Source of the DNA: Pseudomonadota bacterium
GTDB taxonomy: Bacteria > Pseudomonadota > Gammaproteobacteria > Steroidobacterales > Steroidobacteraceae
Direction: 5' to 3'
Assembly (NCBI GenBank): GCA_021851405.1
Contig: JAJZDW010000007.1
Location: forward strand, 1 to 64,000
DNA length: 64,000 nucleotides
Made by a program: the position numbers and the translations under genes. Positions 7,666 to 16,955 of this stretch are shown piece after piece (within the stretch, counting starts at the first letter, position 1; every line of letters begins with the position of its first letter). A model generated the notes under the pieces. That model ran no database searches and was not told the origin of the DNA. It saw only the letters and a list, made by a program, of their open reading frames with translations.

Positions 7666-9090
7666 TCAGGCCTCGTGCGCGTGCAGGAAGCGGAAGAACT
7701 CCACGCCCTCGCGCAGGCGGCGCTTGGTCATCTCCCAGCTGTGGAGCATCTCTCCGGTGAGCTCGGCGATCTTGCCCGGGCGGAAGTAGAAGCGTTTGTA
7801 GAACGTCTCGACCGCGTGGTAGACCTCTTTGGCCGGCAGGTGCGGGTAGCTGATCGGGGAGAGCTGCACGCCGCGGTCGTTGACCAGGTTCAGGTTGTCG
7901 TAGGCGGTGAGCCAGCCGTTGTCCACCGCTTCCTGGTACAGCTGCGTGCCCGGGTAGGGCGCGGCGAGTGACACCTGGATGGTGTTGGGGTTGATGTCGA
8001 CCGCGAACTTGATGGTCTCGCGGATCGTCTCGGTGGTCTCCCCCGGCAGGCCGAGGATGAAGGTGCCGTGGATCTGCACGCCGAGCTCGCGACAATCGCG
8101 GGTGAAGCGCCGCGCGATATCGGTGCGCAGGCCCTTTCTGATGTTGTGCAGGATCTGGTCGTTGCCCGACTCGTAGCCGACCAGCAGCAGCCGCAGGCCA
8201 TTGTCCTTCATGATCTTGAGCGTCTCGTAGGGCACGTTGGCCTTGGCGTTGCACGACCAAGTGACCCCGAGCTTGCCGAGGCCGCGGGCGATTTCCTCGG
8301 CGCGCGGACGGAAGTCGGTGAAGGTGTCGTCGTCGAAGAAGATCTCCTTCACCTCCGGCATGTTCTCCTGGATCCAGCGCACCTCGTCGATGACGCTCTG
8401 CGCGCTGCGCACGCGGTAGCGATGTCCGCCGACGGTCTGCGGCCACAGGCAGAAGGTGCACTTGGAGCGACAGCCGCGCCCGGTGTAGAACGACACGTAG
8501 GGGTGCTGCAGGTAGCCGATGAAGTAATTCGGGATGTGCAGGTCGCGCTTGTAGACCGGCGTCACCCAGGGCAGGTCGTCCATGTTCTCGATCATGGCGC
8601 GCGCTGGGTTGTGCACGATCTGGCCATCGGCACGACGGTACGACAGACCCGTGATGTCGGCGAACGGGCGGCCCTCGGCGACTTCACGGCAGGTGTAGTC
8701 GAATTCCTCGCGGGCGACGAAATCGATGGCGTTGGAGGCTCCGAGCGAGCCGTCCGGATCGACCGCCACCTTGGCCCCGACCATGCCGATCTTCAGGCGC
8801 GGGTTCTGGTCCTTCAGCAGCTCGGCCACCTTCGCGTCCGTGGGGAACGAGGGGGAGCTGGTGTGCATCACGACGAGGTCGTACTCGCGGGCGAGCGGTA
8901 GCACCTCGTCCATGGAGAGCCCGTCGGCCGGCGCATCGAGCAGCCGGCTGCCGGGCACCATGGCCGCCGGCTGTGCGAGCCAGGTCGGGTACCAGAAGGA
9001 GCGGATTTCCCGCTTGGCCTGGTAGCGCGCGCCGGCGCCGCCGTCGAAGCCATCAAATGACGGGGGATGCAGGAACAGGGTTCTCATCAT
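7666..9090 (-). CDS. hpnJ: Radical SAM protein HpnJ, hopanoid cyclitol ether synthase
   Basis: A 474-residue B12-binding-like/radical SAM protein. An N-terminal cobalamin-binding-type domain (about residues 1-150) is followed by a radical SAM domain with the cluster motif CRSKCTFC near residues 207-214. HpnJ converts the glucosaminyl hopanoid head group to the cyclitol ether. Gene order hpnI-hpnJ-hpnK is as expected, with 12 bases to hpnI and 9 to hpnK. The length matches the family. Only modest doubt exists about whether the end product here is a cyclitol or remains a glucosaminyl hopanoid. Confidence 0.92.
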   Translation of the reverse strand: MMRTLFLHPPSFDGFDGGAGARYQAKREIRSFWYPTWLAQPAAMVPGSRLLDAPADGLSMDEVLPLAREYDLVVMHTSSPSFPTDAKVAELLKDQNPRLKIGMVGAKVAVDPDGSLGASNAIDFVAREEFDYTCREVAEGRPFADITGLSYRRADGQIVHNPARAMIENMDDLPWVTPVYKRDLHIPNYFIGYLQHPYVSFYTGRGCRSKCTFCLWPQTVGGHRYRVRSAQSVIDEVRWIQENMPEVKEIFFDDDTFTDFRPRAEEIARGLGKLGVTWSCNAKANVPYETLKIMKDNGLRLLLVGYESGNDQILHNIRKGLRTDIARRFTRDCRELGVQIHGTFILGLPGETTETIRETIKFAVDINPNTIQVSLAAPYPGTQLYQEAVDNGWLTAYDNLNLVNDRGVQLSPISYPHLPAKEVYHAVETFYKRFYFRPGKIAELTGEMLHSWEMTKRRLREGVEFFRFLHAHEA

Positions 9091-9102
9091 GACGTAATGT
9101 CC

Positions 9103-10251
9103 TCAAGTAATCGGGCGGGCCGAGCCATCGCGCGCCACCCGGTAGCGCGACTGGCGCCACTGCACCTCGCGGGCCGCGAATCCCCAGCACCACAGTAAAA
9201 ATCCGAGCAGATCGCTCACGGGCAGCAGCCACAGGCCTCTCCAGGCGGTGGCTTCGGCAGGCTGGGGATCGCCGGCTGCGAAATGTAGCATTACCCGCGC
9301 CACCGTGGTGGCGAACAACAGTCCCCATGCGGCCGGCGCGCCGGCCGCGAGCCCCCAGCCGAGCAGCGCCACGGGGACGCTGAAGGTCACGCCCGCGGCG
9401 GCATAGCCCGCGGGGCGTACGGCCCGGATGGTGCGCAGCCAGCGCGTCTCGTGCTGGGCGAGCTGGCGCAGGGTGCGCTCGTCGATGCCGGTGTCCACGA
9501 CCACGTGCGACAGCACGGTGCGCAGTCCCTGACGACGAGTCAGCTCGCCGATGCGGTAATCGTCGGCCAATTGGTCGGCAATGGCGGGGAACCCGCCAAA
9601 TGCATCGAGGGCGGCACGGCGCAGCGCAATGGTGGCGCCAAAGGCGAAGTCGCGCGAACCGAACAGCGCCGCCACCCGGACCGAGGGCATGAACCAATCG
9701 TTGACGAACAGCGCGCCGAGGCGCGAACACAGTCCGGCCCAGCCGCGGGTATGGGCCGGGCGACCGCGGTACGGGCAGGTGACGATGCCCACGGTCGGGT
9801 CCGCCAGCGGGGCGCAGACGCCCTCGAGATACCCCGGCGGCACGAACACGTCGGCATCGGCTAGGACCAGCCAGTCGTGGCGCGCCACGCGCATCATATT
9901 GATGAGGTTGCTGACCTTGGCGCTGTAGCCGTGGCGGGTCGCATCGATGACCACCTCGATCTGGCGGTTCGGGTACTCTGCGCGCAGGGCGTGGACCACC
10001 GCGAGGGCCGGGTCGGAGGCATCCTGCACCCCGAACACGATCTGCAGCGACGGGTAGTCCTGCGCGCACAGGCTGCGCAGCGCCTCGGCGAGACCGGGTT
10101 CGGCCCCGCAGAGCGGTTTCAGCACGGTCACGGGCCGGCGCCCGGCCGCCGGTGGCGCCGGGGCTACGTTGCGTGAACGCAGCACCGCCAGATAGGCTGT
10201 GAGCGCATAACCGAGCGCGGCAGCGCCGAGCAACAGCCCCAGAGCGTGCAT
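9103..10251 (-). CDS. hpnI: Hopanoid glycosyltransferase HpnI
   Basis: A 382-residue family 2 glycosyltransferase with an N-terminal membrane segment and hydrophobic C-terminal segments. The metal/sugar-nucleotide motif DADVFVPPG (about residue 132) and the QHETRWLRT motif (about 267) match processive-type GT2 enzymes. HpnI adds N-acetylglucosamine to bacteriohopanetetrol. The ATG at 10251 is preceded on its strand by AAGGA about 5 bases away. It is the first gene of the minus operon and is divergent from idi, with 155 bases between the starts. Confidence 0.9.
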   Translation of the reverse strand: MHALGLLLGAAALGYALTAYLAVLRSRNVAPAPPAAGRRPVTVLKPLCGAEPGLAEALRSLCAQDYPSLQIVFGVQDASDPALAVVHALRAEYPNRQIEVVIDATRHGYSAKVSNLINMMRVARHDWLVLADADVFVPPGYLEGVCAPLADPTVGIVTCPYRGRPAHTRGWAGLCSRLGALFVNDWFMPSVRVAALFGSRDFAFGATIALRRAALDAFGGFPAIADQLADDYRIGELTRRQGLRTVLSHVVVDTGIDERTLRQLAQHETRWLRTIRAVRPAGYAAAGVTFSVPVALLGWGLAAGAPAAWGLLFATTVARVMLHFAAGDPQPAEATAWRGLWLLPVSDLLGFLLWCWGFAAREVQWRQSRYRVARDGSARPIT

Positions 10252-10406
10252 GGTCCTTGAAGCGTTATACTGAACGTGATGCGGGAGACGATGTCCAAAG
10301 GAATTCCCGCGCAGCGGATTGCCATGAGAGACACATCCACAGCCTTGAGACTTCCGGCCCGGGCCTTAGGGTACACGGTTGCACCCCGCACGGGGGGCGC
10401 CGAGTG

Positions 10407-11006
10407 ATGGATCACTGCGACGCGGCGAACGAAGTGTTGCCACGCAGCGACAGTCCCGCGGGCACCGAATGCCTCATCCTGGTCGACGATGCCGACCAGG
10501 AAGTGGGGCATGCCAGCCGCATCCACTGTCACGAGGGTCACGGGCTGCTGCACCGGGCCTTCTCGCTGTTCATCTTCAACGAGGACGGCGCGCTGCTGAT
10601 CCAGCAGCGCGCTGCCGGCAAACGGCTCTGGCCGCTATACTGGTCGAACAGCTGCTGCAGCCACCCGCGCCGCGCCGAGAGCATGGACTTGGCCATTCAC
10701 CGGCGGTTGGATGAGGAACTCGGACTCAAGTGCCCCTTGCACTTTCTGTTCAAATTCAAGTATCAAGCACAGTTTGACGGGGCCGGTGCCGAGCACGAGT
10801 TGTGCTCGGTGTTCATCGGCCGCAGTAGCGCACCGGCCGTGCGCGCCGATCGGAGCGAGCTCGCCGCCTGGCGCTGGATTGCGCCGGAGGCGCTCGATGC
10901 CGAGATGCGTGCCGGCGCCGTGCCGTTCACGCCCTGGTTCACCCAGGAGTGGGAGCGGATCCGGCGGGACTATCAGCCGGCGGTGCGCGCGCTCGGGCGC
11001 GGCTAG
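10407..11006 (+). CDS. idi: Isopentenyl-diphosphate delta-isomerase, type I
   Basis: A 199-residue Nudix-fold enzyme that interconverts isopentenyl and dimethylallyl diphosphate. The catalytic cysteine lies in SNSCCSHP (about residue 82), and the Nudix-like RRLDEELGL helix and a later acidic HELCSVF are present, as in Idi-1. It supplies the allylic primer used by the farnesyl diphosphate synthase downstream. The open frame extends upstream, but the start at 10407 (with a GTG at 10404 also possible) follows a G-rich site and yields the normal enzyme length. Its presence in a hopanoid cluster is sensible because the pathway consumes much isoprenoid. Confidence 0.9.
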   Translation: MDHCDAANEVLPRSDSPAGTECLILVDDADQEVGHASRIHCHEGHGLLHRAFSLFIFNEDGALLIQQRAAGKRLWPLYWSNSCCSHPRRAESMDLAIHRRLDEELGLKCPLHFLFKFKYQAQFDGAGAEHELCSVFIGRSSAPAVRADRSELAAWRWIAPEALDAEMRAGAVPFTPWFTQEWERIRRDYQPAVRALGRG

Positions 11007-11021
11007 ACGGACTATTCAGCG

Positions 11022-11041
11022 CGGCTCCGGTGGCGGAGCCG
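11022..11041 (+). promoter_or_regulatory. Hairpin between idi and hpnH
   Basis: A perfect 8-bp stem, CGGCTCCG and CGGAGCCG, closes a GTGG loop in the 75-base gap. No T run follows, so it is more likely an attenuator-like or stabilising element than a full terminator. Confidence 0.3.
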
Positions 11042-11081
11042 GCCGGCGGCCCGCGCGCCGGTACAACCTTGGGAGACGGAT

Positions 11082-12239
11082 TTGGGTATTCCTTTAATTC
11101 AACAGTACCGGGTCGCCCGCTACATCCTCGGCCGCAAGTTGCGCGGGGTGAAGCGCTATCCGCTCGTGCTGATGCTCGAGCCGCTGTTTCAGTGCAACCT
11201 CGCCTGTGCGGGCTGCGGCAAGATCGACTATCCAAAGGAGATCCTGCAGAAGCGCCTGTCCGTCGAGAGCGCACTGGCGGCCGTCGAGGAGTGCGGCGCA
11301 CCGATGGTGTCGATCCCGGGTGGGGAGCCGCTGATCCACAAGGAGATGCCGCAGATCGTCGCCGGCATCGTCGCACAGAAGCGGTTCGTGTACCTGTGTA
11401 CGAACGCCATCCTGCTCTCCAAGCACATCGAGGACTACCAGCCCTCGCCGTACCTGACCTTCTCGATTCACCTCGACGGCAACCGTGAACGGCACGACGA
11501 GTCGGTCTGTCAGGAAGGGGTGTTCGACAAGGCGGTCGACGCGATTCGTCTGGCGCGCTCGAAGGGCTTTCGCGTCACCATCAACTGCACGCTGTTCCAG
11601 CAGGAAGACCCGGACGACGTCGCGAAATTCTTCGACATGGCGATGCAGCTCGGCATCGAGGGCATCATGGTCTCGCCGGGCTACAGCTACCAGCATGCGC
11701 CCCGTCAGGACGTGTTCCTCGGGCGCAATGCGAGCAAGACGCTGTTCCGCGAGATCTTCAAGCGCGGTCGCGACCGGGGCACTCGCTGGGCGTTCAATCA
11801 CTCCTCGCTGTTCCTCGACTTTCTCGCCGGCAACCAGGCCTACCAGTGCACGCCGTGGAGCACGCCGACCTACAACATCTTCGGCTGGCAGCGGCCGTGT
11901 TACCTGCTCACCGGCGAGGGGTATGCGACGAGTTTCCGTTCGCTGATGGAGGACACCGGCTGGGAGCGCTACGGCGTCGGGCGCAATCCGCTCTGCAACA
12001 ACTGCATGGCGCACTGCGGCTACGAGGGCACGGCCGTCGATGATGCGTTCGCGCATCCGCTGAAGGCACTGTGGCGCTCGCTGCGCGGACCGCGGCTCGA
12101 CGGGCCGATGGCCCCCGATCTGCCGCTCGTCTACCAGGAGCCGGCTCTCGCCGCGCCGGCGCCGACCGAAGTGACGATTCCGCTCTCCGACGTGCGCACT
12201 GCCGCGAACCGAGAAGGCCGCCGTGTCAGCGGCGCCTGA
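11082..12239 (+). CDS. hpnH: Adenosylhopane synthase HpnH (radical SAM)
   Basis: A 385-residue radical SAM enzyme with the cluster motif CNLACAGC near residues 35-42. HpnH joins a 5'-deoxyadenosyl group to diploptene, giving adenosylhopane, the first C35 hopanoid. The start is a TTG at 11082 preceded by GGGAG with about 6 bases spacing. The N-terminus that follows (GIPLIQQYRVARYILG) aligns with the beginning of known HpnH proteins, so the rare start is credible. The C-terminal CNNCMAHCGYEG (about 306) is also typical of the family. It overlaps ispA by 17 bases. Confidence 0.93.
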   Translation: MGIPLIQQYRVARYILGRKLRGVKRYPLVLMLEPLFQCNLACAGCGKIDYPKEILQKRLSVESALAAVEECGAPMVSIPGGEPLIHKEMPQIVAGIVAQKRFVYLCTNAILLSKHIEDYQPSPYLTFSIHLDGNRERHDESVCQEGVFDKAVDAIRLARSKGFRVTINCTLFQQEDPDDVAKFFDMAMQLGIEGIMVSPGYSYQHAPRQDVFLGRNASKTLFREIFKRGRDRGTRWAFNHSSLFLDFLAGNQAYQCTPWSTPTYNIFGWQRPCYLLTGEGYATSFRSLMEDTGWERYGVGRNPLCNNCMAHCGYEGTAVDDAFAHPLKALWRSLRGPRLDGPMAPDLPLVYQEPALAAPAPTEVTIPLSDVRTAANREGRRVSGA

Positions 12240-13128
12240 GGGGTTCATCGCGCAGCTCGATCAGTGGCGTGCGCGCATGGAGGATGCGCTCTCGCGGCGC
12301 CTGCCGCCCTCCGGGCGGCTGCCGCAGCGGCTGCACGAGGCAATGCGTTACAGCGTGCTCGGCGGAGGCAAGCGCGTCCGTCCGATTCTGTTGCTCGCCA
12401 CGGCGCGGGCCCTCGGGCTCCACGAGGAGCAGGTCGAGGCGGCTGCGTGCGCGCTCGAACTGGTGCACGTGTATTCGCTGGTGCACGATGACCTGCCGGC
12501 AATGGACGATGACGATTTGCGTCGCGGCCGACCGACCTGCCACAAGGCCTTCGATGAGGCCACGGCGCTGCTGGTCGGCGATGCGCTGCAGTCCCTCGCG
12601 TTCGAGCTGCTCGCGCGCGATCCGGGCCTGCCGGATGCGCCCATGGTGCGCGTGCGCCTGGTGGGGCTGCTCGCCGAGGCGATCGGCAGCCTCGGCATGG
12701 CCGGCGGCCAGGCCATCGACCTTCAGTCCGAGGGGCGCAGCCTCTCGATCGAGCAGGTCGAGCAATTGCATGCACTGAAGACCGGCGCGCTGATCCGCGC
12801 CAGCGTCATGATGGGCGCGGCTTGCGTGCCCGCCCTCGATGCGCGCCTCGAGCGCGCGCTCGCCGGATTCGCTACACCGATCGGGCTCGCCTTCCAGATC
12901 CAGGACGACCTGCTCGATGAGTTGAGCGACACCGCCACGCTCGGCAAGGCGGCCGGCGCCGATCGCGAGCGGGGCAAGTCGACGCATCCGGCCATTCTCG
13001 GCATCGCCGGTTCGCAGGAGCGGGTGCGTACCCTCAGCCGCGCGGCTCTGGACTCGCTCGAACCGCTCGGCTCGAACGCCGATGCGCTGCGCGCCGTGGC
13101 CGACTGGCTGCTCGCGCGGCGCAACTGA
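12223..13128 (+). CDS. ispA: Farnesyl diphosphate synthase
   Basis: A 301-residue all-helical prenyltransferase. Both aspartate-rich motifs are present: LVHDDLPAMDDDDLRRG (about residues 86-102) and IQDDLLDE (about 225-232), together with the early GGGKRVRP motif. It builds C15 farnesyl diphosphate from C5 units in the cytoplasm. The start is a GTG at 12223 inside the end of hpnH, so translation is coupled. It feeds the squalene synthase directly downstream. The geranylgeranyl alternative is less likely given context. Confidence 0.9.
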   Translation: MSAAPEGFIAQLDQWRARMEDALSRRLPPSGRLPQRLHEAMRYSVLGGGKRVRPILLLATARALGLHEEQVEAAACALELVHVYSLVHDDLPAMDDDDLRRGRPTCHKAFDEATALLVGDALQSLAFELLARDPGLPDAPMVRVRLVGLLAEAIGSLGMAGGQAIDLQSEGRSLSIEQVEQLHALKTGALIRASVMMGAACVPALDARLERALAGFATPIGLAFQIQDDLLDELSDTATLGKAAGADRERGKSTHPAILGIAGSQERVRTLSRAALDSLEPLGSNADALRAVADWLLARRN

Positions 13129-13144
13129 CCGGCAGGAACTGCGC

Positions 13145-14260
13145 ATGTCAGCCACGCCAATGTCCGATCAGGCCTACCAGGACGAGATCCTGCCGCACGT
13201 CTCGCGTACCTTTGCGCTGACGATCCCGCAGCTGCCGCCGGCGCTGCGCACTGCGGTCACGAGCGCCTATCTGCTCTGCCGCATCGCCGATACCGTCGAG
13301 GACGAGCCGGCGCTCTCGGCACAGGATACCTACCGCTTCCTCGGGGACTTCACCCGGGTCGTGCAGGGCCACGAGGATGCCGCCGAATTCGCCCGCCAGG
13401 TGGTGCCGCGGCTCACCGAGCACACCCTGGCGGCCGAACGCGATCTGCTCAGCAACACCGCGCGCGTGATGCGCGTGGTGGACGGATTCGAGGCGCGCCA
13501 ACGCAACGCGATCCGTCGCTGCATCGAGGTGATGAGTCACGGCATGCACCAGTTCCAGCGCACCGCAAGCGTGCGCGGCCTGGCGCGCACCGCCGATCTG
13601 GATACCTACTGTTACTACGTCGCCGGCATCGTCGGGGAGACGTTGACGGAGTTGTTCTGCGGCTATTCGGCCGAGATCGAACGCAACTACGCGGCTCTCT
13701 ATGCGCTCGCCCCGTCCTTCGGTCAGGGGCTGCAGATGACCAACATCCTGAAGGACGTCTGGGAGGACCGGGCGCGCGGGGCGTGCTGGCTGCCGCAGGA
13801 GCTGTTCACGCGCTACGGGGTTGATCTGGCGACGCTGCCTCCGGGAGGCGGCGCGGGCTTTCAGGACGGCATGATCGAGCTGATCGGGATCGCGCACCGA
13901 CACTTGCGCAATGCGCTTGAATTCACGCTGCTCATTCCCGCCGAGGAGGTGGGCATCCGCCGCTTCTGCCTGTGGGCGCTAGGACTTGCCGCGCTCACGC
14001 TGGGTAAGATCCAGGAGCATCCGGGCTTCACCGCCGGTGCCCAGGTCAAGGTGTCGCGCTCGGCGGTCGCCATGACGCAGACGCTGACCAACTTTGCGGT
14101 GCGCAACGACGCGATGCTGCGTCGGTTGTTCGAGCGCGCTGCGCGTGGACTGCCGCTCGCCGCGGGCGACGTGCCGCTGCGCCCGGCCGATGTGCCGCCG
14201 GCGGCCTTCGCGACCGAGCGGAGCGCAGCACCGCTGCAATGCGGTGGAGGCTCGCAGTGA
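13145..14260 (+). CDS. Squalene synthase (single-enzyme type; HpnC/HpnD family)
   Basis: A 371-residue phytoene/squalene synthase-family protein. Substrate-binding aspartate motifs are visible at YLLCRIADTVEDE (about residues 37-49) and TNILKDVWEDRARG (about 200-213), with SRTFALTIPQLP at the start. It condenses two farnesyl diphosphates. Many hopanoid bacteria use three proteins (HpnC, HpnD, HpnE), and no hpnC or hpnE is in this cluster. The protein is longer than typical HpnC/HpnD and has the CYYVAGIVGETL and DVWED elements seen in squalene synthases that do both steps. I favour a one-enzyme route, but HpnD with partners elsewhere cannot be excluded. Start: ATG 13145 after AGGAA. Confidence 0.75.
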   Translation: MSATPMSDQAYQDEILPHVSRTFALTIPQLPPALRTAVTSAYLLCRIADTVEDEPALSAQDTYRFLGDFTRVVQGHEDAAEFARQVVPRLTEHTLAAERDLLSNTARVMRVVDGFEARQRNAIRRCIEVMSHGMHQFQRTASVRGLARTADLDTYCYYVAGIVGETLTELFCGYSAEIERNYAALYALAPSFGQGLQMTNILKDVWEDRARGACWLPQELFTRYGVDLATLPPGGGAGFQDGMIELIGIAHRHLRNALEFTLLIPAEEVGIRRFCLWALGLAALTLGKIQEHPGFTAGAQVKVSRSAVAMTQTLTNFAVRNDAMLRRLFERAARGLPLAAGDVPLRPADVPPAAFATERSAAPLQCGGGSQ

Positions 14261-16218
14261 ACGACGAGTCGCAGAGCGTCGAGTTCGCCACCGCGCCGAG
14301 CTTCGCGCCGCTCGCGGCGCGGCCGGGACGGCTCGAGCGGGCCATCCGCGCGGCCCGCGATGCGCTGCTCGGGCAGCAGCAGTCCGATGGTCACTGGGTG
14401 TTCGAACTCGAGGCCGACTGCACCATCCCGGCCGAATACATCCTGATGATGCATTACCTGGAGGAGATCGACCCGGCGCTCGAGCAGCGTCTGGCGCGCT
14501 ACCTGCGCGAGCGGCAGCAGCCGCGTGAGGGCGGCTGGCCGCTCTACCAGGGCGGACCGCTCGATCTGTCCTGCACGGTCAAGGCGTACTTCGCGCTGAA
14601 ACTCGCCGGCGATTCCCCCGACGCTGTGCACATGCAGCGGGCGCGTGCGGCGATCCTCGCGCGCGGTGGGGCGGCTCGCAGCAACGTGTTCACGCGCATC
14701 GCGCTGGCGCTGTACGGGGAGGTGCCGTGGCGCGCCGTGCCGTACATCCCGGTGGAAATCATGCTGCTGCCGCGCTGGTTTCCGTTCCATCTGGAGAAGG
14801 TCTCGTACTGGTCGCGCACGGTGATGGTGCCGCTGTTCGTGCTGTGTACGCTCAAGCCGCGCGCACGCAACCCGCGCCGCATCGACATCCGCGAGCTGTT
14901 CGTGACGCCGCCGGAACACGAGCGGCACTACTTTCATCTGCCCGGGAAGGGCAGCGCGCTCGCGCGGGTGTTCTTCACGCTCGATCGGGTGTTTCGGCTG
15001 ATCGATCCGCTGATCCCCGCGCCGATGCGCCGGCGCGCCATCGCGCGCGCGGAGTCCTGGACGCTCGAGCGGCTGAACGGCGAGGACGGTCTCGGGGCGA
15101 TCTTCCCGGCGATGGTCAATGCCTTGGAGATGATGGTCCTGCTCGGCTATCCGCCGGACGATCCGCGCCGCGTTACGGCCAAGCGTTCGATCGAGAAGCT
15201 GCTGATCGAGCAGGGCGAGCGCGCCTACTGCCAGCCGTGCGTCTCACCGGTGTGGGACACCGGGCTCGCCTGCCTCGCGCTGCAAACGGTCGGGGACGAG
15301 GAGAGTCTCGCGGCGGCGCGGCGCGGCCTGCACTGGCTGCTGCCTCGCCAGGTGCTCGATGTGCGCGGCGACTGGTGCGCGCGCCGGCCCTCGCTCGCCC
15401 CGGGTGGCTGGCCGTTCCAGTACGGCAACGCCCACTACCCGGACCTCGATGATACGGCGGTTGTCGTCTGGTCGATGCACCAGGCGAACGAGGCGCCGTC
15501 CTACGGCCAGAGTATCGAGCGGGCGATCACCTGGTTGATCGGCATGCAGAGCCGCAACGGCGGCTTCGCGGCGTTCGATGCCGATAACACCCACTACAAC
15601 CTGAACCTCATTCCGTTTGCCGACCACGGCGCGCTGCTCGATCCTCCCACCAGCGACGTCACGGCACGGGTGGTCACGGTGCTCGGCCGCCTGGGCCGGG
15701 CCGAACACCGGACGGCCCTCGCGCGTGCGTTGCAGTACCTGCGCGCCGAGCAGGAGCCCGACGGGTCCTGGTTCGGCCGCTGGGGAACGAACTACATCTA
15801 CGGCACCTGGTCGGTGCTGGTGGCGCTCGAGGCGGCGGGCGTCGAGCGTGACGATCCGATGGTGCGCCGGGCGGTCGAGTGGTTCGTCGCCCGGCAGAAC
15901 AGCGATGGTGGTTGGGGCGAGAGCAACGACAGCTACCATCCGTCCGGCCTCGAGGAGCCGCTGTTCCCGAGCACCGCGTACCAGAGCGCCTGGGCGGTGT
16001 TGGCGCTGATTGCCGCTGGCGAGCGGGATCACCCCGCGGTGCGCCGCGGCGTGGAGTTCCTGCTCGAGCAGCAGGATGCGCGCGGTCTGTGGAGCGACCC
16101 GAGCTTCACCGCACCGGGTTTCCCACGGGTGTTCTACCTCAAATACCACGGCTACACCGCGTTCTTCCCGCTGTGGGCACTGGCCGCCTACCGACACGGG
16201 AGGCCGCGCGCGCCTTGA
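14257..16218 (+). CDS. shc: Squalene-hopene cyclase
   Basis: A 653-residue cyclase of usual length. The catalytic acid motif is DLDDTAV near residue 395, and several QW repeats (for example GSWFGRWG and NSDGGWGES) stabilise the double alpha-barrel. It turns squalene into hopene and hopanol at the inner membrane. The preferred start is GTG 14257, which overlaps the previous stop as GTGA and has GGAGG six bases upstream; an ATG at 14239 would add six residues. Four-base overlaps on both sides show tight translational coupling with the squalene synthase and hpnG. Confidence 0.95.
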   Translation: MNDESQSVEFATAPSFAPLAARPGRLERAIRAARDALLGQQQSDGHWVFELEADCTIPAEYILMMHYLEEIDPALEQRLARYLRERQQPREGGWPLYQGGPLDLSCTVKAYFALKLAGDSPDAVHMQRARAAILARGGAARSNVFTRIALALYGEVPWRAVPYIPVEIMLLPRWFPFHLEKVSYWSRTVMVPLFVLCTLKPRARNPRRIDIRELFVTPPEHERHYFHLPGKGSALARVFFTLDRVFRLIDPLIPAPMRRRAIARAESWTLERLNGEDGLGAIFPAMVNALEMMVLLGYPPDDPRRVTAKRSIEKLLIEQGERAYCQPCVSPVWDTGLACLALQTVGDEESLAAARRGLHWLLPRQVLDVRGDWCARRPSLAPGGWPFQYGNAHYPDLDDTAVVVWSMHQANEAPSYGQSIERAITWLIGMQSRNGGFAAFDADNTHYNLNLIPFADHGALLDPPTSDVTARVVTVLGRLGRAEHRTALARALQYLRAEQEPDGSWFGRWGTNYIYGTWSVLVALEAAGVERDDPMVRRAVEWFVARQNSDGGWGESNDSYHPSGLEEPLFPSTAYQSAWAVLALIAAGERDHPAVRRGVEFLLEQQDARGLWSDPSFTAPGFPRVFYLKYHGYTAFFPLWALAAYRHGRPRAP

Positions 16219-16955
16219 ATCGCGTGGGGATCGTCGCGGCGCTGGCATCCGAGGCACACGCACTCGCTCCGGAGCGCCGTGCACTGTCGGTCGGAGGCGT
16301 CTTCGAACTCGATGACGACGCGCTGCTCACGGTGAGCGGCATGGGGTGGGATGCGGCGCAGGCCGGTGCGCTGCGCCTGGCCGAAGCGGGCGCCACGGCG
16401 CTGGCGAGTTTCGGGACCGCCGGCGGACTCGACCCGGCCTTGCGCTGCGGCACCGTGCTCGTGCCGAGCGAAGTGGCGATGGCGGATGAGCCGGCGGTGG
16501 CCACCGATCCACGCTGGCGCGAGGCGGTGCGCACCGCACTGCCGCGACGCTGCATCGTCAGCGACGCGCCGCTGCTCACCAGCCGAGTGCCGATCGGGGC
16601 GCGCCTCGACAAGGCCCTCGCGTGGCGCGAGAGCGGTTGTGCCGCCGTCGACATGGAGAGCGCGGCCATCGCCCGCTTCGCGGCAGCCGCCGCGGTGCCG
16701 TTCATGGTGCTGCGCGTCGTGGTCGATACGGCGGCCGATGAGCTGCCCGCCGCCGTGCTCGCCGCGAGCCGCGGCGGGGAGGTGCAGGTCGGTCGGCTCG
16801 TGCTCGGCCTGGCGCTCGCCCCGTGGAGCATCGGTGCGGTGCGCGACCTGGCGCGCCGCTTCCGGATCGCTTGTGATGAACTCTCGCGCGTCGCCGCGCC
16901 GGATTTGCCGGCCCGGCGCGCGCTGACGGACGGCCGTTGGAGGCAGACGCATTGA
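16215..16955 (+). CDS. hpnG: Hopanoid phosphorylase HpnG
   Basis: A 246-residue member of the purine nucleoside phosphorylase superfamily. The nucleoside-binding motif VDMESAAIA (about residue 140) and the N-terminal GIVAALASEAHAL are intact. HpnG removes adenine from adenosylhopane, leading toward ribosylhopane and bacteriohopanetetrol. The start is a TTG at 16215 that overlaps the shc stop as TTGA; GTG 16224 is the alternative. It overlaps hpnA by four bases. The family also includes nucleosidases, but the gene context makes HpnG near certain. Confidence 0.9.
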   Translation: MNRVGIVAALASEAHALAPERRALSVGGVFELDDDALLTVSGMGWDAAQAGALRLAEAGATALASFGTAGGLDPALRCGTVLVPSEVAMADEPAVATDPRWREAVRTALPRRCIVSDAPLLTSRVPIGARLDKALAWRESGCAAVDMESAAIARFAAAAAVPFMVLRVVVDTAADELPAAVLAASRGGEVQVGRLVLGLALAPWSIGAVRDLARRFRIACDELSRVAAPDLPARRALTDGRWRQTH

